Of a stretch of 64,000 bases of DNA, positions 54,351 to 64,000 are shown piece by piece. A model generated the notes under the pieces. That model made no database searches, was not told the DNA's origin, and saw only the letters and a program-made list of their open reading frames with translations. How positions within the stretch are numbered: the first letter of the stretch is position 1; each line of letters starts with the position of its first letter. Location: positions 25,527,249 to 25,591,248 of the forward strand of contig CM045735.1 in the NCBI GenBank assembly GCA_024760905.1, given 5' to 3'. The position numbers were made by a program, and so were the translations under genes. The stretch is from Plotosus lineatus (lineage: Eukaryota > Chordata > Actinopteri > Siluriformes > Plotosidae).

Positions 54351-55221
54351 AATCTATACATCTATTTTCGTTTCCACGTCACTGTGACACGCAGCGGAGA
54401 GCCAATCCTTTATGTACTCCACTGTGTGGGCATGTCCGATAGCTTCAAACTCCAATTTTATTGGATTATAACAACAGCCATAGACTGCGCGTGTTGTTTG
54501 AGTAAAGAGATAAATTTCCCTCGTTCTGATCAGCTCATTTCCACGAAGCCAAGCACAGCTGGCAAACAAACACAAAAGGACAGACATGGAAAAACTTCAA
54601 CCCGCAGACCAGCTGATTGCCAAAACTTGGGACACGCTTCCTGTCACATAAACACTGCAGCGTGTGAGTCCAATAAAATTAGAGCTTCAAGGTATCGGAC
54701 CCGCCCACACAGAAAGGATTGGCTCTCAGCTTAGCGCCACAGTGACCTGGCATTGAAAGTAAATGAATAAATTTGCTCTGAGCAGTGAGAAAGTGAAGCT
54801 GTACCATCTCCTGCTTGGCCTTGTTTCTTCATAGAGGGTAGTCTGTGAAAGTGTGACTTCCTGGGGTTGTTTTTGTCGGACACTTTGCAATGTTTAACGA
54901 TGTAATAGGGCATTTTTGAAGCAGAAACACGGAGACAATATAGCACATTTGTACACAACAAAACATGCAAAACTGTGGAGTACGTGGAGGCATGAGCACC
55001 AATGATGTCACAGACCGGTATAAATGGCTGCGCCCTCGGAATATAAATCTTCTTCGGTTAATTGATTCTAAAGTCTGGAATGTGATTACTTTTCTTTGTC
55101 ATAGTTCGTAAGTATGCTGTACTTGGTCGATAACTTCATCTGAGATAGTGAAAGAAATGGGCTTTAATGACCGAAGTATCCCTTTAAACAAAACAGTTTG
55201 GGTCATATATTATTAATGTCG

Positions 55222-55375
55222 CAGATTGGTTGTAGCCTATCTCAGCTAACACAGTGAAGGCAGGGTGCACCTTGAACAGCTCATCAGACCATCACAGGGC
55301 CAACACATACACACACACATACACACACACATACACACACACACACAGCCATTTACACTCTCATCCACGAAAGAA
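55222..55375 (-). repeat. Dispersed fish repeat (L2-like 3' region) with CA array
   Basis: Reversed it reads 'tgttggccctgtgatggtctgatgagctgttcaaggtgcaccctgcc-tc', a repeat common in fish genomes, with an ACACAT-type array at 55310-55350. Confidence 0.65.
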
Positions 55376-57190
55376 TAAATGAGGCAAATGGCTTTTTAAG
55401 AATTTCATGAGCTTCAATCAACTCAGTATACTATTTATCTGTAATCAAGCATCCTTGTCTCTGTTTCAAACTGCAAAGCCACAATGCACCCTCGAATAAA
55501 CTTATACAGTATTGCGTGTATATGCCACACAAAATATTTGAGAATGTAGTAAATTGCATCTACTGCATTAAACTCCCCCTCCCCCACCGCATTGTCCCCC
55601 ACATTACAAATGCTTTGTCTATGACTGCACTGACAGTGATTAGTATTTGATTAAATCAATGCCTGCCATTTTATATTAAGAAATGCAATACTCTTATTTA
55701 TTGATATATTCCTTTCAGGTAATGTACATTTTATAAAAGCAATAAAAGGTATGGCCATTTGAATGGACATTTTGACATGGCAGATGAAGTTTTGTTTTGT
55801 CCTTAGACATTACGTATTTGTAAGATCGCTTGAGGAATTAAGAACACATCCATTTAGGTATTTTCTAATGCTCTATGACCAGGTATACAAATAGTGTATG
55901 TGATCCTTTTTTCTTTTAATACAGGGTAAATAAGTGCAGTGATTCCATATTTTCTCAGAGATTTCAATAATTGATATCCCAATCATATATTATTATGATA
56001 TAAAATATATAATAATTTGATATAATATCAATATGAACATCAGTTATTGAATTAGTTGCTACAAAACAGGACTGCACGTCATAATGTTATAGACTGATGT
56101 CATTTATCGTTTCTTTCCCCACAATTATTCCAGCAGCCTGTGATCCCTTCGGCTTTTCGGCCTGAACGAATTAGCGGCTTGTTATTAGCGACTTTCACCA
56201 TTGCAGGCTGAGATGATGAGCTTCATTGAGCCGTCTGGTTTTTGTCGTGGTGGTTGATGTTTTATTCATTTTTATTTATTTTTCAAATATATTAGTAATA
56301 TTAAAAACATGAAACAGCGTGTCATTTCATTCGATAATGCATAAACTGAGAATCCTTATCTTGGCCATAATGGCAGCTAAGCGACCACTGTTATTCTGGG
56401 AGTTTCCATGTATTTATGCTCCTGGAACCACCAAAAATAGCAACAGATTTTATTCGTTTCAAAACACATGAAATCTAAAAATGTACATACCCAAAAATAT
56501 CTCGAACCAAGGTTGGCTTACTCTTCTAAAATGTATATAGATTCCTCCCTTGCACGACCCTTCAGCATCAGCAGCCGTATGTGAGAATGATAGGTAGTGC
56601 GGTTCAATCTCAAATGCGACCTAACTGATATTCAACACCCCCCCCCCCCCCCCCGCGGACTGGAAGCATTACATTTGATCCTGCATGTAGTGCGCAAATG
56701 TAGGGAGCAGGAAGCGATTTGAGATTTAAACTGCAACTGCGCGCGCGCGCACACACACACACACACACGCACGCACGCACGAACGCACGCACGCATTGGC
56801 CTGCTTGGATTCTGTATTACTGTGGAAGATAAATATATTTGTGCCTTTTATTATTAGTAGTAATAGTAGTAATAGTCGTAGCAGTAATAGTAGTAGTAGT
56901 AGTAGTATCAGCCGTTCAAATATTAATACTCGCGCAGTCAGAACCACAAGTATTTGGACAGTGACTCTATTATTAATTTTGAATAAGTCCACCACAATGT
57001 GTATAAAATAGATATAAAGATGAGCTTGAAGAAAATACTTCAAGCTTTTAAAGTGTTTTTGTGGTGTTACATTTAACATGGTTTTTAAAGAGACAGCTAA
57101 AAAAATGGTTTGTTTGTTTTTTTGTTGAACGTGCATTTATCAATTCGTTTCGTAGCAGCCAATGCATTTTTAGGCAGTATGGTCGTGCAA
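55376..57190. other. Longest stretch without recognised transposons
   Basis: About 1.8 kb without element ends. It contains C18 (56638-56654), an AC/ACGC array (56740-56793) and a (TAG)n-like run (56850-56908). Short frames have no motif. It could hold upstream regulatory DNA or a noncoding exon of jakmip2, but I see no direct sign. Confidence 0.4.
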
Positions 57191-57194
57191 AAGT

Positions 57195-57295
57195 CAGCAT
57201 GTCTGCTCACAGCAAGAAGGTCCTAGGCATGGCAAGGGTGTTCTGTGGAGTTTGCATGTTCTCACTGTGTTTAGGTGGGTTTCCTCCAATACATT
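57195..57295 (+). repeat. Dispersed fish repeat fragment (L2-like)
   Basis: 'cacagcaagaaggtccta' and 'ttctgtggagtttgcatgttctcactgtgt-taggtgggtttcctcc' are hallmark blocks of a widespread fish repeat, the upstream part of the unit at 55222 on the other strand. Confidence 0.65.
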
Positions 57296-57399
57296 TACAG
57301 CATTTAGCAGACTTATTTGTCACGAGCCATATTCTTTTCCTTTCGGCTTTTCCCTTCAGGGGTCACCACATTGAATGATCTGCCTCCATCTCACCCTAT

Positions 57400-58879
57400 C
57401 CTCTGCATCTTCTACTGATACTTCATGTCCTCCTTCACCGCATCCATAAATCTTCTTTTTGTTCTTCCTCTAGGCCTTCTGCCTGGCTGGTAGTTTCACC
57501 CTCACCATCCTACTGCCAATATACTCACTATCCCTCCTCTGTACGTGTCCAAACCATTTCAATCTAGCCTCTCTGACTTTGTCTCCAAAACATCTTACAT
57601 GTGCTGTCCCTCATATATACTCATTCCTGATCCTATCCATCCTCGTTACTCCCAAAGAGAACCTCAACATTTTCAACTCTACTACCTCCAGCTCTGCTTC
57701 CTGTCTTTTCCTCAGTGCCACTGTCTTTAAACCACACAACATCGCTGGCCTCAACATCGTCTTGTACACTTTTCCTTTCATTATTGCTGATACCCTCCTG
57801 TCACATATCACACCGGACACTTTTCTACAACCATTCCAACCTGCCTGCACACACTTCACCTCTTTTCCACACTCTCCATTGCCCTGGACTGTTGAGCCTA
57901 AGTACTTAAAATCTTCCACCTTCTTTATCTCTGCCCCCTGTAACCTCACCATTTCTCTTGGGTCCTTGTCGTTCACACACATGTATTCTGTTTTACTGCG
58001 GCTAACCTTCATTCCTCTCCTTTCCAGGGCATACCTCCACCTCTCTAGATTTTCCTGCACTTGTTCTCTGCTCTCACTACAGATCACAATGTCATCTGCA
58101 AACATCATAGTCAATGGAGATTCTTGTCTAACCTCGTCTGTCAGCCTGTCCATCACCATAGCAAACAAGAAGGGGCTCAGAGCTGACCATTGATGCAGTC
58201 CTACTTCTACCTTGAACTCTTCTGTCACACTGACAGCACACCTCACCACTGTCTTACATCTCTCATACATGTCCTGCACCACTCTAACATACTTCTCTGC
58301 CACTCCAGACTTCCTCATGCAATACCACAGTTCCTCTCTCAGCACCCTGTCATATGCTACTTCTCCAGATCCACAAAGGCACAATGCAGCTTCCTCTGGC
58401 CTTCTCTGTACTTCTCTATTAACATCCTCAAAGCAAACACTGCAGCTGTGGTGCTCTTTTGGCATGAAACCAAACTGTTGTTCACAAATGCTTACCTCTG
58501 CCCTTAGTCTAGCTTCCACTATTCTTTCCCATGACTTCATCATATGGCTCATCAACTTTATCCCTCTGTAGTTGCCACAACTCTGTATGTCTCCCTTGAT
58601 CTTAAAAATGGGCACCAGCACACTTCTCCATTCCTCCGGCATTTGCTCACTCTCTAAGACTTTGTTGAATATTCTTGTCAGAAAATCTACTGCTACCTCG
58701 CCTAGACACTTCCATATCTCCACAGGTATGTCATCAAGACCAATTGCCTTGACACTCTTCATCCTCTTCAATGCCCTCCTCACTTCACCCTTACTAATCT
58801 TTGCTACTTCCTGGTCCTCAACAGTCAGCTCTTCAAAGTTTTCTTTCCATCTTCCCAGAACACTTCTGTCAACAGTCAA
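57400..58879 (-). pseudogene. RTE reverse transcriptase, largely open (422-codon frame)
   Basis: The frame 58879-57611 is open for 422 codons: fingers ('ALKRMKSVKAIGLDDIPVEIWKCLGEVAVDFL'), 'IFKIKGDIQSCGNYRGIKLMSHMMK', '-YDRVLREELWYCMRKSGV', 'GLHQWSALSPFLFAMVMDRL', 'MMFADDIVICSE' (catalytic F-A-D-D, about 58090), 'FKYLGSTVQGNGECG' and the start of the tail. Relative to other copies an 'A-L-x-D-L-E-K-A-Y-D' palm segment is decayed ('AALCLCGSGEVAYD'), so the first catalytic Asp block is frameshifted and compensated. The end of the protein is in another frame to 57400. Confidence 0.85.
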
Positions 58880-58902
58880 TACATTTCCCTCTCTGTCCTT
58901 AA

Positions 58903-59721
58903 AGGGTATCTGTAGTGAAAGCGCTCATATACCTAATTTGATGTATTGTGTATAGCTAGTGACAATACACCTATAAGGCGCTTACTATATTCTCTCACAA
59001 ACCAGCTTTACACGATTTAAGGGCTTCAGTAATCTCAAGCTTCAGAGCACAGGATTTTTAAAACGGAGCATTTGCCGTGACCTCATATCGTTGACAAAAC
59101 CTCGACTGGAATTGCGAGATTGCAATGTAAACGTAAGGCTATATAACTAACATATACAACACAAGCTCACAGAAACTTGGAAAAAACAGACATTATAGTT
59201 TTGTTTTGTTTTTTTTTAAACCATAGACGAAGACAATTTCGTAGAAGGATTAGAAGGTTATTTATATGAACCACTGAAGAAAGACTATCCACATTTAGTG
59301 AAATCGGACCAGGAAAGTGACGACTCGGAGGACGATATTGGAGAGTTGGCAGAAGCTTTAACACGGGAAAATCGTAGCAAACAACCAGCAAATATTTGGT
59401 GCTCTTGTTTAAAATGCATGTGTCAAAAAAAACGAGCAGGAGTACTATTGTAAAGAACATGAATTGCTTGAGGAAAATATACTGACATTCTGCAATTGGC
59501 TATACGACTGTCAACGATGTTACGTCACAATGACCTTTAACCCCGGTGAAAAGAAGCCAACATGTCCGCGCGCTCAACCTTCGTGAGCAAGGAATGTCAT
59601 ATAGAAGAAAAGGAAATGTGGATTTATAAATAAACTACCGACATCACACGATGTTTAAAAGTTAATAATAAAGTAGCGTGGATATTTTGTGAATGCTGTA
59701 AATTTTGGGTACAGGTACCCT
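58903..59721 (+). mobile_element. TTAA-flanked DNA transposon, copy 2, inside the RTE
   Basis: TTAA at 58899-58902 and 59722-59725. AGGGTATCTGTAGTG at the left and, inverted, AGGGTACCTGTACCC at the right. The RTE reading across the site shows a single TTAA when empty, which proves the duplication. It is about 85-90% like 37492-38293 by eye. Confidence 0.88.
59221..59480 (+). pseudogene. P2X7-tail-like ORF in the TTAA element, copy 2
   Basis: The start codon is changed to ATA at 59223. 'DEDNFVEGLEGYLYEPLKKDYPHL' is followed by the acidic stretch and 'ANIWCSCLKCMCQKK', then a frameshift and '-EYYCKEHELLEENI'. The Cys pattern is as in copy 1, with Gly to Leu after the second Cys. Confidence 0.58.
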
Positions 59722-60015
59722 TTAATCACTCGAACTTGCTAAACGTCCTTCCCATCTCTATTTCTCTGCTGTGCCAACCTATATAAATCATTTTCTCCCT
59801 CCTTACTGTCCAGCTAGCATACAAGTCATGATAGGCTCTCTGTTTGGGCTTTGACACTGCTGCCCTCGCCTTACGCTGTGTTTCCCTGTTCTCCTGTTTA
59901 CTCTCTTCGGTCCTCGCTATGTCCCACTTCTTCTTAGCTAACCTCTTCCTTTGTACATACTCCTGCACTTCATCATTCAACCACCAAGTGTCCTTGTATA
60001 CTGACCTTCCTAAGG

Positions 60016-60228
60016 ACAAGGGAGACATGCAGACTTGTGGCAACTACAGAGGGATAAAGTTGATGAGCCATACTATGAAGTTATGGGAAAGAATAGTGGA
60101 AGCTAGACGAAGTGCAGAGGTCAGCATTTGTGAACACCAGTTTGGTTTCATGCTAAGAAAGAGCATGTTTGCAGATGCAGTGTTTGCTTTGAGGATGTTA
60201 ATAGAGAAGTATGCAGAGGTTTCGTAAG
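60016..60228 (+). mobile_element. Second RTE piece, head-to-head with the first
   Basis: Plus-strand RT segment 'KDKGDMQTCGNYRGIKLMSHTMKLWERIVEARRSAEVSICEHQFGF' to '-ALRMLIEKYAEV'. The same protein segment is already present on the minus strand at about 58440-58610, so this is a different copy joined at about 60016, not a twin-priming inversion of one copy. Confidence 0.8.
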
Positions 60229-60448
60229 TAGTGGCGGATTTTACATGTAAAACGTCTGATTTGTTCCAAGGCTCCCAAGACTTCCCCATAAACCCTTTAA
60301 AAATTATAAAAGTACACCAATTTTGTATGAAATATGTGTTAAAAATAAAAGAAAATTATTTATTAAACATTTTAAACATTTTATTGACATATCAATTAAA
60401 CCATTCTGAAACATTTTTTCTTAACGCACATACACACAAACACATACA

Positions 60449-60502
60449 CACAACACACTCTCTCTCTCTCTCTCTGTCTCTCTCTCTGTCTCTCTAGCTC
60501 TT

Positions 60503-60560
<58 letters not shown>
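60449..60560. repeat. (TC)n(AC)n array
   Basis: TC-rich stretch followed by about 24 CA units. Confidence 0.93.
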
Positions 60561-60844
60561 TGTGTATTGTGGAGCTCTGCTGAATGCGGGCTTCGCCTAC
60601 ACGCAGGACGCCGGAGCATTTTAAGACAGGGAATTCAAAGCGCATTCCCTGCTTGACAGATCGGAGGTCCAAACTCAACTTTACCTTGATCCCTTGAGGG
60701 ATCGGAGGTCCAGATGAGCCGCGTTTTGCTCACATTTGGCGAGCGCGCCACATTTATTAAACATCTACTGAATTTAACAACTTAAAAAACACTAAACTAA
60801 AGAGTTAAGCCTCCTTTCATCTTTGATTGACTGTGTAGACAGTT

Positions 60845-60899
<55 letters not shown>

Positions 60900-60907
60900 C
60901 TCTCACG

Positions 60908-60972
<65 letters not shown>

Positions 60973-61643
60973 CTATGTCTCTATTGTGTGTTTTGCCGAA
61001 TGCGGGCTCCGCCCAGGCGAAACGCACAGCTGATGGAACAATTATATTTAAATGTTTAAATGGACGGGATGTTTTATTTAAAGCAGAATTACAGTACCTG
61101 TTTGAAAGATCAGACGTCCTCATTCAAAATTAACTTGCCTCCTTGCGAGATCGGAGGTCTTGTTCAACAAAGCACTTTTGTTTCAATATCATGGCGAAAT
61201 AATCGCCTCCGTCACTGTATTTCCGCTTTAAGGGCTTCTTCTGCTTCAATATCGTCCCGATTTGTTTTGGCGATAACGAAATATAACACTGCAACGATCT
61301 CAAAACAAGCCAAGATACTTCATAGCCACAAGCCAAGATAGCCTCTTCAACTCTCCTCACGCATGTGGTGGACAAAAGGTATGGGTACAGCAATGGGTAC
61401 ACATCAGTTCCCTCCTGGCCAATGGGAGGCCAGCGGGGCGGGATGTTGGGAGACAGCCAATCAGAGAGTAACTTGCTCATCGTGTGAAATTTTGATTGGC
61501 GCTTTTGAATTTTCAATGGTGCATTTGGCGGTTTTCGTAAGACAGGGTTGTTTTTGTATACAGGGCCGAAAGCTTAGGAAAATGTTTTTCGTAACCCTGA
61601 GTTTTCGCGTACCCAGGCGTTTCGTAAGTAGGGGCCCGACTGT
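60561..61643. mobile_element. DNA-transposon-like unit with TC/CA array, copy 2 of the 32638 repeat
   Basis: 60749-61060 repeats the order of 32638-32900, including TC (60847-60895) and CA (60909-60972) arrays. The right end 'ggcgtttcgtaagtaggggcccgactgta' looks like a pogo-like terminus. Direct repeats 'agatcggaggtc' occur at 60659, 60698 and 61149. No ORF with a motif. Confidence 0.55.
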
Positions 61644-62130
61644 ACCCAAAAAGTATCAACCTCCCTGAACAAACAGACTTTCTCCAAGTATCTTTGCCAA
61701 CTTTAGTTGGCCAACCTACTGAATTTTCCCCTTTCAAGATTGAGCACGCCCACCAAGCCCTGACTACTGCTCTGGTGGCAGACAAGCTCTCAAGAAGTCT
61801 TGGTGTCGTTTGTACAATATTCTGAAAGAGAGGCTATGCTCAAGGCAGCTTGAAAAAGACATGAAATCCACCATGGTGGCTTCCAATTACAGTTTTATAG
61901 CGTATTTCACCGTGGGTAATAGGATGCTGAGGTTGGAACTACCAGGCAAAAGGCCCAGAGGAAGACCAAAGAGAAGATTTATGGATGCGGTGAAGGCGGA
62001 CATGAAGGTCGTTGGAGTAAGAGTAGAAGATGCAGAGGATAGGGAGAGATGGAGGCAGATCATTTGCTGTGGCGACCCCTGAAGGGAACAGCCGAAAGGA
62101 AAAGAAGAAGACCGTGGGTAAAGTACTGGC
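61644..62130 (+). other. Unidentified host sequence around an RTE insertion
   Basis: Both sides of the 61920-62110 insertion form one sequence when the insert is removed ('tttcaccgtgggtaaagtactggccc'). Short open frames ('TDFLQVSLPTLVGQPTEFSPFKIEHAHQALTTAL') look coding-like, but I do not recognise them. Confidence 0.35.
61920..62110 (+). mobile_element. RTE-type LINE, very short 3' end copy
   Basis: 11-bp target duplication ACCGTGGGTAA at 61909-61919 and 62111-62121. 191 bp encoding only 'NRMLRLELPGKRPRGRPKRRFMD' to '-RWRQIICCGDP', then the 3' untranslated end and a GAAGAAGA tail. Confidence 0.92.
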
Positions 62131-62705
62131 CCATCTAAATAAATACTGTGGATTTGCCTACCCAGCTTGCACCCTGGTGCCTTCAAGATGGGAAAATTCA
62201 CATTTTTGACACTTCTGAGTCTGCTGCTGCGTTTCCAAAATAGGCATTCTCACTGATCATTGTGCTTTTTTGTGGCTCCATGCGGACACAATACGTTTGT
62301 TTCAGCCTGGCTCCAGCCTGTATTTAAGTTACATTTTGTAGAAATGTTTGGCCTCAAATACAATTTTGGATGCCACCATTTTAAGGTGTGTTTCAGTGAT
62401 GTCCAATTATAAACCTGGAGTATACCTGTTGTTTTTTAATGTCATAGTTTTTACTGTATTTTATTTGCTACATTTCAATTTGGACTATGTGTAGAATACC
62501 CAATGACTTCCTTTAGGGTACTTTTACTGTCTTTTGGGGACGAGATATAGACAGAGCACGTGTTGCCACTTGAACTGTTTTGTGTTATATCTTCCTTTTG
62601 ATGAAGAGCTGGTGTCTACATCTACTTTTGTATGTAATTTCTTGCATCCTAATTAATTCTCTTCCACTCAGCATCTGTTATTCATTGATATTTCAGTTTT
62701 TTGGT
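62131..62705. other. Unclassified AT-rich DNA
   Basis: No repeat end or coding motif recognised. Confidence 0.35.
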
Positions 62706-63290
62706 TCTCCTGTTGGAGTTAAAGTTACTCCTGTGAAAGTCACTACTTGGAATATCCAGGGGTTGGGCCATGTAATTAAAAGGAAAAAGATTTTAACATA
62801 TTTGGGGGGAAAAACTGTTATAGCATTACTTGACTAAAGGCTTTAGGATACAGAACATATGAAACTTAAGAGGGATTGTTTAGGCAAAGTTTGCCTGACA
62901 GGTGAGGCATAATCATTTTTATGGATAATACTAGAACATGGACTATGATGAAAAGGATTCAGGAGGGTGAATTTTTTTCTTATTAAATATTCAATTCTTG
63001 TTAAGCATTTAATTATTCTTATATCTATGCCCCAAATAATGATTCAGCCTATTTTAGGTCACAAGTGATTTTAATATTTAACCATCATTGCAATGGCCTG
63101 GGATTTTTAGCTGGCCATTGTAAGTGTATAATGAAGGTCTCTCTTAATAAAGCCTCTTCTACAAACATATCTAACCCAAAATTTTATCCCATCCTGAAAA
63201 ATCTGGCCACAGATACTGGATTGATAGTTATGTGACACTTTCTGAATCCTGAAGTGAGAGACTTCATGTTTTGCTCATATTCTCATGACT
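62706..63290 (+). pseudogene. L1-type LINE endonuclease fragment
   Basis: 'VKVTTWNIQGLGHVIKRKKILTYL' at about 62724-62810 is the N-terminus of an L1-clade endonuclease. Stops and frame changes follow, with 'DTEHMKLKRDCLGKV', 'LIIYAPN-ND-AYF', the decayed metal-binding region, and '-HFLNPEVRDFMFCSYSHDF' near 63235-63290. The RT is absent. Confidence 0.7.
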
Positions 63291-64000
63291 TCTAATCCAT
63301 GCCAAACGTTTTATTCAAAAAAACCTTTTTTTTTAACTTGCTGTATCGAGCCCATGGACGTATCAGCTTATGCTTCTGTACATTTGTATATCAACCCAGT
63401 ATTTAATATTCCTGAAAACATCCACCTGGAAATTCAACACATCAATTTCAGAAATCAATCTTTCTGCAGCTTTGTCTGGGAGAATCTATCTCAATTCTGA
63501 CTTGATAATAAAACTCCTCTGGTGTCTCCCACATGATCTGGGATGTAGAATGTCACTTTATGTGAATACCTCATATCTTATAGTTCTCATGAGAAAAAAA
63601 TATGAGGAGAACAAGCAAAAACTTGACAAAAGAAGTGATTGGGCTGGAGCAAATGCATAAACATCCACACCAGCAATTTTAAAGGTATTAGTAGATGTTA
63701 AGTCTAATTTGAATATAGTTCACGCAAAAAATGTCCAGAAACTATTACTTTATTTTAAATAAAAACATTATGAATTCAAGAATAAGTCTAGTGTCCTATT
63801 CGCTTATCGACTGAAAAAAATCAATGTAATGCCTCCTTGACACTTGCACTAATTTTTCTTCCACACTGTCATGCAATTCACTGTGTAAATGTGTGTGCTT
63901 TAAGATGGTACAGTTGAAAGCGTGAAGCCTACTTTGTGTGCTATTTATGTATATGTTGCACAATGAGCAAGCAGTGCATGACCAAAAATGGTGCACATTG
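63291..64000. other. Right edge, nothing identified
   Basis: AT-rich sequence with short frames and no recognised family. It may be the decayed continuation of the L1-type element. Confidence 0.35.

Larger units (their letters stand above)
53179..55183 (+). mobile_element. TTAA-flanked DNA transposon with a P2X7-tail-like ORF (2 kb)
   Basis: TTAA at 53175-53178 and 55184-55187. Left AGGGAGGCTTCACTTAAAG, right (inverted) AGGGATACTTCGGTCATTAAAG. It begins 24 bp after the hAT target duplication. Inside are one clear ORF (53467-53904), a hAT fragment (54052-54350) and about 800 bp without clear genes, with a 'tataaatggctgcgccc' motif near 55018. A Kolobok/T2-like origin is inferred from TTAA and the A-G-G-G-R ends. 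Confidence 0.72.
57332..60015 (-). mobile_element. RTE-type LINE, longest copy, split by a TTAA element
   Basis: Minus strand with the 3' end at 57332. Coding sequence runs from the linker (60015-59726) to the C-terminal domain. The element at 58903-59721 sits inside it at a TTAA. Removing it joins '-KFE' and '-DRSVLGRWKE-' in the normal order. The endonuclease is missing at the right edge. Confidence 0.85.

Noticed and set aside
57579..58193. A 204-codon plus-strand ORF
   Set aside because: Antisense of the RTE reverse transcriptase. The same antisense frame recurs in all RTE copies.

Overview
This is a vertebrate nuclear window, most likely from a ray-finned fish. It holds spliced exons with GT..AG borders, tRNA-derived SINEs, many Tc1/mariner, pogo/Tigger and hAT elements, RTE, L2/CR1 and L1-type LINEs, a chromovirus, a gamma-type endogenous retrovirus and long dinucleotide arrays. 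There are no operons, CRISPR arrays, rRNA genes or free tRNA genes. The mixture of repeat families could fit a basal ray-finned lineage such as Polypteriformes, but I cannot settle the species.

Only one host gene is visible. Two minus-strand coding exons of jakmip2 (Janus kinase and microtubule interacting protein 2) lie at 29004-29132 (43 codons, with the start codon) and 12385-12882 (166 codons). They have phase-0 junctions and canonical splice sites and are separated by a 16.1-kb intron made almost entirely of transposable elements. Later exons are not in the window and presumably lie to the left of position 1.

Layout: 1-3667 is the 3' part of a decayed endogenous retrovirus (integrase end, env, 3' LTR), with an RTE LINE inserted in env. 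3668-12300 holds TA arrays, pogo-like DNA, LINE fragments, an almost complete L2-type LINE (6326-9480, minus) and a Tc1 fragment. 12385-29132 is the jakmip2 exon-intron-exon block, whose intron carries two LINEs (12950-14618 and 14686-16865), an unclassified stretch, a 520-bp hairpin, a whole but decayed Ty3 chromovirus (21391-25998), a pogo element with a SINE inside it and a Tc1 element. 29200-37200 holds an L2 fragment, a rearranged Tc1, composite pogo/LINE units, a hAT with target-site duplication, and a three-level nest (pogo B holding pogo C holding CR1). 37200-41300 holds a TTAA-flanked element, a pogo element with an RTE insertion, and a hAT. 41490-45430 holds a Tc1 MITE, a Tc1 containing a full-length SINE, and a second copy of the intronic Tc1. 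45430-51345 holds pogo, Tc1 and SINE copies. 51494-55183 is a hAT beside a 2-kb TTAA-flanked element with a P2X7-tail-like ORF. 57332-62110 has RTE copies, one split by another TTAA element. 62700-63290 is an L1-type endonuclease fragment.

The elements interact in readable ways. The SINE 3' end copies the RTE 3' end, which suggests that RTE mobilised it. Paralogous copies give natural empty sites for two insertions. At least ten insertions can be dated relative to their hosts. I see no intact autonomous element. The least ordinary feature is a set of three TTAA-flanked elements carrying a Cys-rich ORF that resembles the P2X7 receptor C-terminal domain.
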